A stretch of 64,000 bases of DNA, taken from contig CAZCSP010000012.1 in assembly GCA_964501275.1 (NCBI GenBank), forward strand, positions 34,527 to 98,526, in the 5' to 3' direction. Below the pieces are notes generated by a model. That model was not told where the DNA came from. It saw nothing but the letters and a program-made list of their open reading frames with translations, and ran no database searches. Position numbers and translations under genes: made by a program. Of the stretch, positions 56,746-64,000 are shown piece after piece; position 1 is the first letter of the stretch, and every line of letters starts with the position of its first letter. This DNA comes from 55-13 sp964501275. Lineage in GTDB: Bacteria; Armatimonadota; Fimbriimonadia; Fimbriimonadales; Fimbriimonadaceae.

Positions 56746-57585
56746 TCAGGGTGCAGAGTCCCCGAGTTGCTCGTCTAGGGTGATAATTTTAATGCTTTCA
56801 GACTCGATCTGTGGCAAGTTGCCACAAGGGTATAAATTGCTATGACAACGAATAAAGTCAAGCATTACTCCACCAAGCAATAAAAGCAAAATATCAAGTT
56901 GCTCGTCTCTTTGATTTACCCAGGATTCATGCGGTACCTTATCGTAAGATGCCAGGCCAAGAGGAAACAGCATGCCATACATTGATCCATGGGCTACTTC
57001 GGAAGCCTCTTGGTAAATTAAACGAAATGCCATCTCAGTAGATGTTAGGCTTCTTGCTCCAAATTTGCTTCTGGCGAACTCAATTCTCTCCTCGACGGTT
57101 AGGTCTGTCCAAGCGTGTTTTTGCTTGTGTTTCTTGTTTCTGAAAGCTTTCCTTGCATCCTTTTCCCATTCCGACAGAGGGATCTTTAAGTGATTTGGAT
57201 TGAATAGACTCATGGTCCCGGAGGCAGTTTTAAACTCTTTCACCATTGACTTTCTTCGTCGATGAAGAAAATAGAAAAGTGCCCGCGTTGCTTGATTTCC
57301 GTCAGCTGCGGAGTAAATGCTGTTGACGGCAGTCTCAATGAAGGTTCGAGACAAGATGTGTGCCTCAATGGAGTGCCCTAAGAACGAGAGGAGCCAAATT
57401 GACTTACCTATATTAAACAAGCCCATACCACTTAAAACGCAAATAAGCCTCTGATGATCATTTGAGCTAGTTAACAGTGTATTTAAGTATGATTGAAGCG
57501 CTGAGTGAGCATACTTGAAATAGGTTCCATTGTGCTTGAACTTGTTTGGAACTCCACTAATTTCAGTTAGGTTGTCGATGGGCAT
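56746..57585 (-). CDS. DUF5677-like protein
   Basis: A 279-aa, AT-rich gene. ILSRTFIETAVNSIYSAADG followed by Arg-rich RRRKSMVKEF and the later EASEVAHGSMYGMLF fit the helical DUF5677 pattern, which has a conserved R-T-x-x-E and (S)E-x-x-H-G. No signal peptide. Base composition differs from the neighbours, as in the island at 46.6-50.7 kb, suggesting transfer. Family function unknown, with occasional links to stress or defence islands. Confidence 0.65.
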   Translation of the reverse strand: MPIDNLTEISGVPNKFKHNGTYFKYAHSALQSYLNTLLTSSNDHQRLICVLSGMGLFNIGKSIWLLSFLGHSIEAHILSRTFIETAVNSIYSAADGNQATRALFYFLHRRRKSMVKEFKTASGTMSLFNPNHLKIPLSEWEKDARKAFRNKKHKQKHAWTDLTVEERIEFARSKFGARSLTSTEMAFRLIYQEASEVAHGSMYGMLFPLGLASYDKVPHESWVNQRDEQLDILLLLLGGVMLDFIRCHSNLYPCGNLPQIESESIKIITLDEQLGDSAP

Positions 57586-57602
57586 ATAGTTCTCATGCCA
57601 GG

Positions 57603-59036
57603 CTACCCAACAAACCTCGCGACATCCGCTTTCAACTTCTCCAACGATGGGGCGTGGATGTACATCATGTGGCCGGCTTCGTATTCTCCGGTTTCGAAGT
57701 TGTCTCTCAGGGTGGGGTCGAGGCTCATATGGTTGAGGGTGTAGTCGGTGGCGAAGTAGGGGGTGGCGAGGTCGTAGAAGCCGCTGGCGATGTAGATTTT
57801 CATGTGCGGGTTCTTGGAGACGGCTTTTCTGAGGGCCTCGCTGGTGTCGGGCATGCCTTGGCCGGCGGAGCCCCAGTTCCAGTCTTGGAAAGTCTTGTTG
57901 AAGACGTAGTACTCCAGGTCGGACTTGTAGCCCAGGTCGGTGCGGACGTATTGGTTGAAGGTGGAGACGTAGGGGGGCATGAGGGCGCTGATGCTGGGGT
58001 CGTGCTCGCTGTGCTGGGTGGTGTGGTCGCCATCGATGCCCACGAACCGGCTGTCGATGCGGCCAACCGTGCGCTTCTTGTTGCGCAGGAGTTCCTTGCA
58101 GAAACTGTGGATATTGATTCTCAGGTTGGATTGGTCGATGTACTCGGGTTTTAGGCCGGTGTAACGGCTTAGGGTGGAAACGGCATTGCGGCGTTGCGGT
58201 TTTGATATGGCGTCGCCTTGGGCCAGGAGGGTGGCGTAGGGGCCGATGGCATACTTTTCGACCTCTTTGAGGAACCCTCGCAGATTGCGACGCTTGGGGA
58301 TAGCGCCGTGGAAGTGGGCGGTGGCGGCGTAGGTGGGGAGGAAGAGGACGTAAGGGAGGTCGTTGCCTTTGACGAACCGGGCGGTCTGGTAGTTGAGGAT
58401 GCTGCTCACCAGGATGATGCCGTTGAAGGCGATGCCCCGGTCGATGAGGTGGCCGCTGATGCCGGCTGATCTCAGGGTGCCGTAGCTTTCGCCGACCAGG
58501 TAGAGCGGAGAAGCCCAGCGCTCATTGCGGGAAATGTAGAGCCGGATGAACTCGCTTACCGACTCGATATCGCCCTGCACGCCTAGGTGCTTGTCGGTGA
58601 TCTCTTTGTTCTTGGCGCGGCTGAAGCCGGTGTTGATGGGGTCGATGAAGACGAGGTCGGTGTGCTCCAGCCAGGTGAACTCGTTGTCGATGAGCTTGTG
58701 GGGAGGCGGTGGGAACTCGTCGTTCTCCGTCATCTGGATTCTCTTGGGGCCGAGGGCGCCGAGGTGGAGCCAGACGCTGGGGGAGCCGGGGCCGCCGTTG
58801 AAGGAGAACATGAGGGGCCGCTTGCCCGGCTCCTGACCCTCGACGGTGTAGGCCATGTAGAACATCTGCGCCTCGATCTCATCGAACTCGTTCTTAAACG
58901 GCATCCGACCAACAGTGGCCTTGTACTTGAGCGTCTTCTTACCGATCTGCATCTCGTGCTCGGTGACGACAAGGGCTTCTTCTTGGAATTTGATCTCTTT
59001 AGGCGCGGATTCAGGCGACTTTGCTTCCTCTGGCAT
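57603..59036 (-). CDS. S10-family serine carboxypeptidase-like protein
   Basis: A 477-aa alpha/beta hydrolase. FSFNGGPGSPSVWLHLGALG is the oxyanion-hole motif. The catalytic Ser is in VGESYGTLRSAG (about residue 182), Asp in ASGFYDLATPYF (about residue 423) and His in YEAGHMMYIHAP (about residue 456). It would remove C-terminal residues from peptides. No signal peptide is evident with the start at 59036, unusual for S10 enzymes. TATCGT lies 9 nt upstream. Confidence 0.88.
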   Translation of the reverse strand: MPEEAKSPESAPKEIKFQEEALVVTEHEMQIGKKTLKYKATVGRMPFKNEFDEIEAQMFYMAYTVEGQEPGKRPLMFSFNGGPGSPSVWLHLGALGPKRIQMTENDEFPPPPHKLIDNEFTWLEHTDLVFIDPINTGFSRAKNKEITDKHLGVQGDIESVSEFIRLYISRNERWASPLYLVGESYGTLRSAGISGHLIDRGIAFNGIILVSSILNYQTARFVKGNDLPYVLFLPTYAATAHFHGAIPKRRNLRGFLKEVEKYAIGPYATLLAQGDAISKPQRRNAVSTLSRYTGLKPEYIDQSNLRINIHSFCKELLRNKKRTVGRIDSRFVGIDGDHTTQHSEHDPSISALMPPYVSTFNQYVRTDLGYKSDLEYYVFNKTFQDWNWGSAGQGMPDTSEALRKAVSKNPHMKIYIASGFYDLATPYFATDYTLNHMSLDPTLRDNFETGEYEAGHMMYIHAPSLEKLKADVARFVG

Positions 59037-59059
59037 ATCGTTATGACGATACCTGGGGG

Positions 59060-59215
59060 TGAGGGCTTTTGGTTTTTGGGTTTTGGTTTTGGTCGGCTTG
59101 CGGATAGCTTGGGTTCTGTTCGATCTATCTGACTCATCAGACTTATCCGACTTATCTGGCCAATCCCGTCAACCTAAAACCGAAAACCTAAAGCCTAACG
59201 CCAAAAACCCGAAAC
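59060..59215. repeat. GGTTTTTGGGTTTTGG / CCAAAAACCCGAAACC repeats
   Basis: TTTGGTTTTTGGGTTTTGG, then after 70 nt AACCTAAAACCGAAAACCTA and CGCCAAAAACCCGAAACC, an imperfect inverted repeat between divergent genes. A related GGGCGTTGGGTTTTAGG block follows the gene ending at 61169, and similar ones are in 51252-51350 and 63865-63890. Confidence 0.65.
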
Positions 59216-59267
59216 CTTCCCAACCTTTTCCACATTACGCACGACAGAGAGGTTTGCGAGGGACGTT

Positions 59268-59840
59268 TTGGGGTCTTTGCCTTTGATTGCAGGGAGAAGT
59301 TTTTGGGGACAGGGAGCGCTGGCCGGGGAGTCTCGGCGGGTGTTGGCGGCTATCCAGGGCGATCGGGCCGCGTTCGATGAACTGGTGGCCCTGCACGAGC
59401 CGGAGTTTCGGCGGTATGTCTCCAAGCGGATCGTGGCCGAATCGGTGGACGATGTGCTTCAGGACGTGTGGCTGGCAGCTTGGGCAGCTTTGCCCAACTT
59501 CGACCAGCGGAGCCGGTTCAAGTCTTGGCTGTATGGCATCTGCCTCCACAAGATCCGGGACCACTATCGGTCGATCAAGCGGCACGTCACGGAGGTCGAA
59601 CTGAGCGATCAGGTTGCTATCCAGAGCCCGGCGGGGGTGGATGCCGCGACTCTTGCCGCCTTGCCGGGCATGATTGCCGAACTCACCGAAAGCCAGCGCG
59701 AGGTGCTGGAGTTGTATTATTTTTCCCAACTGAATCTTCCCGAAATTGCGAGAGCGCTGAACCGGAACCTCAACACGGTCAAGTATCAGTTCTATCGGGC
59801 GCACTCCGAACTGGCCGACATGATGGAGGGCGGGCAATGA
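59268..59840 (+). CDS. ECF-type RNA polymerase sigma factor
   Basis: A 190-aa protein with region 2 (FDELVALHEPEFRRYVSKRI, SVDDVLQDVWLAAWAALPNF, FKSWLYGICLHKIRDHYR) and region 4 (ELTESQREVLELYYFSQLNL, EIARALNRNLNTVKYQFYRA). It would direct transcription under the control of the anti-sigma factor encoded next, with which it overlaps (ATGA). The given TTG start at 59268 is doubtful; GTG near 59340 (VLAAIQGDRAAFDEL) is an alternative. Confidence 0.88.
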   Translation: MGSLPLIAGRSFWGQGALAGESRRVLAAIQGDRAAFDELVALHEPEFRRYVSKRIVAESVDDVLQDVWLAAWAALPNFDQRSRFKSWLYGICLHKIRDHYRSIKRHVTEVELSDQVAIQSPAGVDAATLAALPGMIAELTESQREVLELYYFSQLNLPEIARALNRNLNTVKYQFYRAHSELADMMEGGQ

Positions 59841-60259
59841 GCAAAGTGTGCGTGAATAAAGACGAGCGGCTATTGATGCTCGCCCATGGACAATTGGGGT
59901 TCCTTGACCAGCTGAAGCTTCGCTGGCACGTCCGCACCTGTCCCAAGTGCCAGGCCAGATTTGCCCGATACACCAGCCTATCAGGGGCGTTGGCCATGGT
60001 GATGGCATCGCCGACCGGGCCGCGCTGCCTGCCATTAGGCGCAGGTAAAGCGATCGCCACTCGCGGAGCATTCATGGCCGGGGTGATTCTGCTCCTGGTA
60101 GGTAGTTTCCTGGTTCTGCGCAGTTCAGCCGAAGCCACTACACCGCCCGACCGGGGCCCAGCTATCGAACGCAGGTCGAAGTGCGGATCGGAAGCGGAGA
60201 ACATCGCGGTGGAACAAGACTGCGCAGAGAAAAAAACCATTTGCGCCCCAACTTCTTAG
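59837..60259 (+). CDS. Anti-sigma factor with zinc finger (ZAS) and one membrane helix
   Basis: A 140-aa protein with the H-x3-C-x2-C motif in RWHVRTCPKCQARF near residue 35, which holds the sigma-binding zinc domain. A membrane helix follows (AFMAGVILLLVGSFLVL), then an external tail of about 40 residues with three Cys. Signals outside the membrane would release the sigma factor. The start overlaps the sigma stop codon (ATGA). Confidence 0.85.
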   Translation: MSKVCVNKDERLLMLAHGQLGFLDQLKLRWHVRTCPKCQARFARYTSLSGALAMVMASPTGPRCLPLGAGKAIATRGAFMAGVILLLVGSFLVLRSSAEATTPPDRGPAIERRSKCGSEAENIAVEQDCAEKKTICAPTS

Positions 60260-60357
60260 GCGGCAGATGCGCTTCAGAGAAGCGAGAGACTAATCTCATT
60301 CTCCAAAAATAGCCAGGGGAGCGATTCGCTCCCCAATTCCCTCCATCAATCCCATGA

Positions 60358-60363
60358 TAAGAT
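60358..60363 (+). promoter_or_regulatory. -10-like hexamer for a leaderless start
   Basis: TAAGAT preceded by TGA, 8 nt before ATG 60372. Confidence 0.45.
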
Positions 60364-60371
60364 GGGCTGTC

Positions 60372-61169
60372 ATGACCTTCCCCGGTTCCTATCCTTTGTC
60401 CCATGAACAGAAGGACGCCTACACCCGAGACGGTCATGTGTTGGTGCGCGGTCTGCTGAATACCGAAGAGGTCACCGTCTTTCGAGCCGCGATCCGAGCG
60501 GCGGTGGATCGGCTGAACGTCGAGACCAAGCCCTTGGAGGAGCGAGACACCTATGGCAAGGCGTTTCTGCAGATCATGAACCTCTGGGCGCAGGATCAGG
60601 ATGTACGGCCGATGGTTCTAGCGAGGCGGTTTGGGCAGGTCGCGGCGGGGTTGATGAGCGTCTCGGGAGCTCGACTCTACCATGACCAAGCACTCTTTAA
60701 GGAGCCGGGCGGCGGGCCAACCCCCTGGCACCAGGATCAGCACTACTGGCCCCTGGCGACCGACAACACCATCACGATGTGGATGCCGTTGGTGGACGCC
60801 GACACCTCGATGGGGACCATGCGCTTCGCCTCCGGTTCCCAGCGAGAGGGCTACCTGGGCGATATGCCGATCTCGGACGAGTCTGAGGCGATGTTCGAGC
60901 GGTTTGTGGCGGAGAAGGGCTACCGGATTGTGGAATCGGGCGCAATGCGGGCGGGCGATGCTACCTTCCACAGCGGCTGGACGCTCCACGGAGCTCCCGG
61001 CAACTCCTCGGACCGGATGCGAGAGGTGATGACCATCATCTACTACCCAGATGGGACTCTCGTTGGGGCGGTGGACAACGAGAATCGGCGGGCGGACTTG
61101 GCGGTGTGGCTGCCGGGGTTGAAGCCGGGAGATTTGGCGGCGAGCGAATTGAATCCGGTGGTTTCGTAG
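60372..61169 (+). CDS. Phytanoyl-CoA dioxygenase family protein
   Basis: A 265-aa Fe(II)/2-oxoglutarate dioxygenase. The facial triad is visible as His and Asp in PWHQDQHYWPL (about residue 119) and His in WTLHGAPGNSSD (about residue 205), followed by REVMTI with the 2OG-binding Arg. Members hydroxylate diverse small molecules. No neighbouring pathway gives the substrate. The start is ATG 60372; 6 codons upstream in frame are ignored since TAAGAT ends 8 nt before this ATG. Confidence 0.88.
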   Translation: MTFPGSYPLSHEQKDAYTRDGHVLVRGLLNTEEVTVFRAAIRAAVDRLNVETKPLEERDTYGKAFLQIMNLWAQDQDVRPMVLARRFGQVAAGLMSVSGARLYHDQALFKEPGGGPTPWHQDQHYWPLATDNTITMWMPLVDADTSMGTMRFASGSQREGYLGDMPISDESEAMFERFVAEKGYRIVESGAMRAGDATFHSGWTLHGAPGNSSDRMREVMTIIYYPDGTLVGAVDNENRRADLAVWLPGLKPGDLAASELNPVVS

Positions 61170-61230
61170 GCGTTGGGCGTTGGGTTTTAGGTGTTGGGTC
61201 AGAGCGTTCCTAAATCCAAGCTCTCGGCAT

Positions 61231-61260
61231 GACGGAGGCACAATGCATCCGCCGCCTACA
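61231..61260. repeat. Family B terminal repeat, single copy
   Basis: GACGGAGGCACAATGCATCC followed by GCCGCCTACA. Only one end of the 158-bp element. Confidence 0.7.
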
Positions 61261-61339
61261 GGGTTGTCGGTTGGAGCCCCGTCACCCCGATTCCTTTTCC
61301 TCGCAGGCTCTGCGGGATATTCGATGAACCATCATGGGA

Positions 61340-61981
61340 CTACTGGGTTTCGCCGACGGCGGTTCGGTAGATGGGTTCGATGTCGGATTGGGCGTCCAGG
61401 TCGATTTTTAGGTCTCGGATGCGGCCGTCTTCCAGGGAGTAGATCCAGCCATGTACCGTAAGGGGTTGGCCCATTCTCCAGGCCTTCTGAACGATGGTGG
61501 TGTGGCAGACGTTGCGTACCTGAGAAATCACGTTCAATTCGCAGAGGCGGTCCAGTTTCTTGCATTCGTCCAAGTCTGCCAACTGGCCTTCGTACTTCGC
61601 ATAAATGTCCTTGATGTGGCGGAGCCAGTTGTCGATGAGACCCAATTCGTGCCAGTCCATCGCGGCTCTTACGCCGCCGCATCCATAGTGGCCCACCACC
61701 ATAATGTGCTCCACCTTAAGAATCTCCACTGCGAACTGGATCACCGAAAGACAGTTGAAGTCGGTATGAACCACCACGTTGCCGACATTGCGGTGAACAA
61801 AGACTTCTCCAGGCTTCAACCCAACGATTTGGTTGGCGGGGACTCGGCTGTCGGAGCACCCGATCCAGAGGTACTTGGGCGCCTGCTGCTCGGCAAGGAG
61901 CTTAAAGAATTCCGGGTTCTGAGCCTTGACGGCCTCGGCCCATTGGCGATTTTGGTCGAGAAGATTGGCGACATCGGACAT
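61340..61981 (-). CDS. can: Beta-class carbonic anhydrase
   Basis: A 213-aa cytoplasmic zinc enzyme that interconverts CO2 and bicarbonate. Zinc ligands: Cys in LWIGCSDSRVPAN (about residue 42, with the Asp-Arg dyad), His and Cys in VVGHYGCGGVRAAM (about residue 100). VFVHRNVGNVVVHTDFNC follows the family. Usual length. Single gene between a dioxygenase and the phosphate uptake operon. Confidence 0.95.
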   Translation of the reverse strand: MSDVANLLDQNRQWAEAVKAQNPEFFKLLAEQQAPKYLWIGCSDSRVPANQIVGLKPGEVFVHRNVGNVVVHTDFNCLSVIQFAVEILKVEHIMVVGHYGCGGVRAAMDWHELGLIDNWLRHIKDIYAKYEGQLADLDECKKLDRLCELNVISQVRNVCHTTIVQKAWRMGQPLTVHGWIYSLEDGRIRDLKIDLDAQSDIEPIYRTAVGETQ

Positions 61982-62173
61982 GGCTGCATCATGAGGCTAC
62001 CGCATTGTTCGGAAAGCGGAAGCCGGAAATCGGCGGAAGAGGGAAACCCTATGCGCCAAAGGTGCAGGGCGAAGAAATCCTTGCGGGTTTCTTAATGCGT
62101 CCTTAACAATTGCCTCTCCAGAGCTTCATAATGTCCCCGGCGTGAAAATCTCAGACCGTTCCGAGCAACCCCT

Positions 62174-62803
62174 ATGCAGATGAAATCGAAGAAGGATGTG
62201 GCCATCTACCTCCTCCTGGAGTCCCAAGCCAACCTTGCCACCCGATCCGCCGAGAAGTTTCTGGAAATGGCGAACGACTTTACGCAGCTTGACAAGTATG
62301 CGGACGAGTTGGAAGACCTGGAGCACGAGGGAGACGACCTGACTCATGAACTCCAGAACAAGATCGCCGCAACCTTTATCACTCCGCTGGATAAGGAAGA
62401 CCTGAAGGAGCTGTCACAGGCCCTGGACGATGTTGCAGACTACATCGAGGCGGCCGCGGCCCGAGCCCAACTGTATAAGCTCACAGCGGTTCGGGCAGAG
62501 CTGATTACTCTCTCCGAACTTTTGGTCCAGATAACCAAGCTGACGGAGAAGGCAGTGGCCACCCTTCGCAATGGATTCAGCAAAACCGCGGACTTGAAGC
62601 AAACCCTGAAAGACATCCACACGGTCGAGAATCAGAGCGACAAGATTTTCCGCATGGCGCTGAGCAACCTCTTCGACGAGCCGGGGATCGATGCCCTGAC
62701 CGTCATTAAGTGGAAAGAAATGTTCGACCGCATTGAGACCGCGGTGGACAAATGCGAAGGGATCGCCGCGATTATCGGCACCATCTTGGTCAAATATGCC
62801 TGA
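62174..62803 (+). CDS. DUF47 (PhoU-like) accessory protein of phosphate transport
   Basis: A 209-aa all-helical protein with DVAIYLLLESQANLATRSAE, LEDLEHEGDDLTHELQNKI and TPLDKEDLKELSQALDDVAD, the family metal-binding E-x3-D-like helices. Members accompany PiT transporters and are thought to modulate them. Its last 8 bp overlap the transporter start, indicating coupled translation. The start is ATG 62174 or 62180; a CATAAT box is about 40 nt upstream. Confidence 0.9.
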   Translation: MQMKSKKDVAIYLLLESQANLATRSAEKFLEMANDFTQLDKYADELEDLEHEGDDLTHELQNKIAATFITPLDKEDLKELSQALDDVADYIEAAAARAQLYKLTAVRAELITLSELLVQITKLTEKAVATLRNGFSKTADLKQTLKDIHTVENQSDKIFRMALSNLFDEPGIDALTVIKWKEMFDRIETAVDKCEGIAAIIGTILVKYA

Positions 62804-63797
62804 CATCGGATTCCTCCTGGTCCTCACGATCGTTCTGGCGTTGGTCTTCGACTACATCAACGGCTTCCACGACACCGCGAATGCGATTGCGACGGTGGTC
62901 TCCACCCGCGTCCTCAGCCCCCGAACGGCGATCCTCTTGGCAGCGAGTCTGAATTTCGTCGGCGCGCTCTTTGCGACTCATGTGGCCAAGACCGTGGCCT
63001 CGGGGATCGTCATCCCCGAGATGGCGACGGAGATGGTGGTCTTGGGAGCCGTGGTCTCCGCCATTGCATGGAATCTGATTACTTGGTTCTACGGTATCCC
63101 AAGCAGTTCTTCCCATGCCTTGATCGGGGGCCTGGTGGGAGCCGCGATTGCCCATGGAGGGACCTCGGTCGTCACCTGGGACGGACTACTGATGAAGGTG
63201 GTTTATCCTATCGTCGGCTCACCCTTGGTGGGTTTCATGATCGGGTTCGCGTTGATGGTGGGCATCGCCAAGTTTTTCTCCCACTCGCACCCCAACAAGG
63301 CTGGAAGGACATTCAAGGTCCTGCAGATCGCCTCCTCGTCCCTAATGGCCTTCTCGCACGGGCAGAACGACGCGCAGAAGAGCATGGGCATCATCACCCT
63401 CACCCTCTTTACCCATGGTTTGATCAGTAAGGCGGAGGTGCCACTCTGGGTGATGCTATCTTGCGCCGGGGCGATGGCGATGGGAACGGCGGCGGGAGGC
63501 TGGCGGATCATGCACACCGTAGGCCAGAAGATCAGCCGCCTGGACCCTGTTCATGGCTTTGCCGCAGAGACCTCCAGCGCGATCGTGATTCTGACCGCGG
63601 GACACTTCGGCATGCCGATCAGTACCACCCAAACCATCACCGCCAGCATCTTTGGTGTAGCCTCGTCGAGACGGTTCTCGGCGGTGCGGTGGAACGTGGC
63701 CAAGAGCGTCGTCATGGCCTGGTTCGTAACCTTGCCCGCCTCGAGCCTGTTTGGGGCACTGAGCTACTGGGCGTTTAGCTTGATCTGGTCCAGTTGA
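62796..63797 (+). CDS. pit: PiT-family inorganic phosphate transporter
   Basis: A 333-aa membrane protein with about ten helices. The duplicated PiT signature is clear: DYINGFHDTANAIATVVSTR near the start and FSHGQNDAQKSMGI in the second half, with GIPSSSSHALIGGLVGA and GMPISTTQTITASIFGV. It imports metal-phosphate with protons or Na+. Translation starts within the end of the DUF47 gene (8-bp overlap). It resembles the PiT/DUF47 pairs of many bacteria. Confidence 0.93.
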   Translation: MPDIGFLLVLTIVLALVFDYINGFHDTANAIATVVSTRVLSPRTAILLAASLNFVGALFATHVAKTVASGIVIPEMATEMVVLGAVVSAIAWNLITWFYGIPSSSSHALIGGLVGAAIAHGGTSVVTWDGLLMKVVYPIVGSPLVGFMIGFALMVGIAKFFSHSHPNKAGRTFKVLQIASSSLMAFSHGQNDAQKSMGIITLTLFTHGLISKAEVPLWVMLSCAGAMAMGTAAGGWRIMHTVGQKISRLDPVHGFAAETSSAIVILTAGHFGMPISTTQTITASIFGVASSRRFSAVRWNVAKSVVMAWFVTLPASSLFGALSYWAFSLIWSS

Positions 63798-63817
63798 TGT
63801 CCAACGCTGTATGGGAA

Positions 63818-63847
63818 ACCACAGATGGCACAGATGTCCACAGATAC
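63818..63847. repeat. Dispersed CAGATG-type repeat
   Basis: ACCACAGATGGCACAGATGT followed by CCACAGATAC; fourth copy of the family seen at 24442, 31486 and 39478. Confidence 0.6.
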
Positions 63848-63902
63848 CGTCCGCCCAGCCATCGCCCCAATACCAAACACCAAAAACCTCACCCCCTCCA
63901 GG

Positions 63903-63908
63903 TATAAT
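63903..63908 (+). promoter_or_regulatory. -10 box of tRNA-Val
   Basis: Perfect TATAAT preceded by GG, 13 nt before the tRNA; no -35 recognised. Confidence 0.6.
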
Positions 63909-63921
63909 TCAAGACCTTCAA

Positions 63922-63996
63922 GGGCGGTTGGCACAGTGGTAGCGCGCTTCGTTCACACCGAAGAGGTCACTGGTTCAAATCCAGTACCGCCCACCA
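63922..63996 (+). tRNA. tRNA-Val (anticodon CAC)
   Basis: Acceptor GGGCGGT/ACCGCCC, D-arm with GGCACAGTGGTAGCGC, anticodon stem CTTCG/CGAAG with loop TTCACAC (anticodon CAC), T-arm with GGTTCAAATCC, A discriminator and encoded CCA. Complete, 4 nt before the window end. Confidence 0.95.
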
Positions 63997-64000
63997 CCTT

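Overview
The window reads as a high-GC bacterial chromosome, most likely from the Armatimonadota (Fimbriimonadia-like). This is an inference, not a database result. It rests on a prepilin-type protein whose N-terminus ends in the LFPVFAQAK signature often seen in that phylum, on many exported one-off enzymes in single-gene units, and on a bias toward leaderless promoters. At least a dozen genes have a -10-like hexamer only 6-8 nt before the start codon. Genes lie on both strands in short units separated by many small palindromic repeats.

Layout. 0-9.6 kb: aminotransferase, Gfo/Idh/MocA oxidoreductase divergent from a MarR regulator, prepilin-like protein with a tiny Pro-rich lipoprotein, a Kbl/BioF-like PLP enzyme, a KOW-like protein, a VOC-GNAT fusion, a KOW-like/YajQ pair and QueG. 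10-15.3 kb: DUF4139 protein, an unknown protein, a zinc-ribbon protein, pheS, an M24 peptidase and tRNA-Gln. 15.3-24.4 kb: exported proteins (secretin-N-like, DUF6794-like, a tandem paralogue pair), plsC, purN, an M28 peptidase, a lipoprotein and a nucleotidyltransferase. 24.8-35.6 kb: a four-helix-bundle gene inside AT-rich repeats, then a glycan-degradation district (GH95, phosphatase/sulfatase-like, GH20, GH2 beta-mannosidase). 35.8-40.2 kb: tRNA-Ala, sdhB with a TPR-like partner, orphan nuoG, orphan rplK. 40.3-45.7 kb: 5'-nucleotidase C-terminal domain protein, M28 peptidase, exported MsrB, PIG-L deacetylase, NTF2-like protein and a Tat-type oxidoreductase.

46.5-50.7 kb is the main accessory island. 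It holds a BglII/BstYI-like restriction endonuclease, an MT-A70 methyltransferase overlapping it by 4 bp, a PD-(D/E)XK fragment with an apparent frameshift, and an AT-rich 678-residue DUF4062-plus-TPR protein. Two paralogues of an unknown family, in opposite orientation, bracket the island; the right one carries an in-frame block of repetitive sequence. 51.8-64 kb: argG, tRNA-Ala, a HAD-YqcC fusion, an STN-like exported protein, a small membrane protein, an ankyrin protein, a DUF5677-like protein, an S10 carboxypeptidase, an ECF sigma/anti-sigma pair, a PhyH dioxygenase, beta-carbonic anhydrase, a DUF47-PiT phosphate uptake pair and tRNA-Val.

The most striking non-coding signal is a set of short inverted-repeat elements. 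Their arms differ, but several share a TTGTAG ... CTACAA-like subterminal motif. One is a 158-bp unit with 31-bp perfect terminal inverted repeats. Another is a 40-bp perfect inverted repeat in a divergent promoter region.
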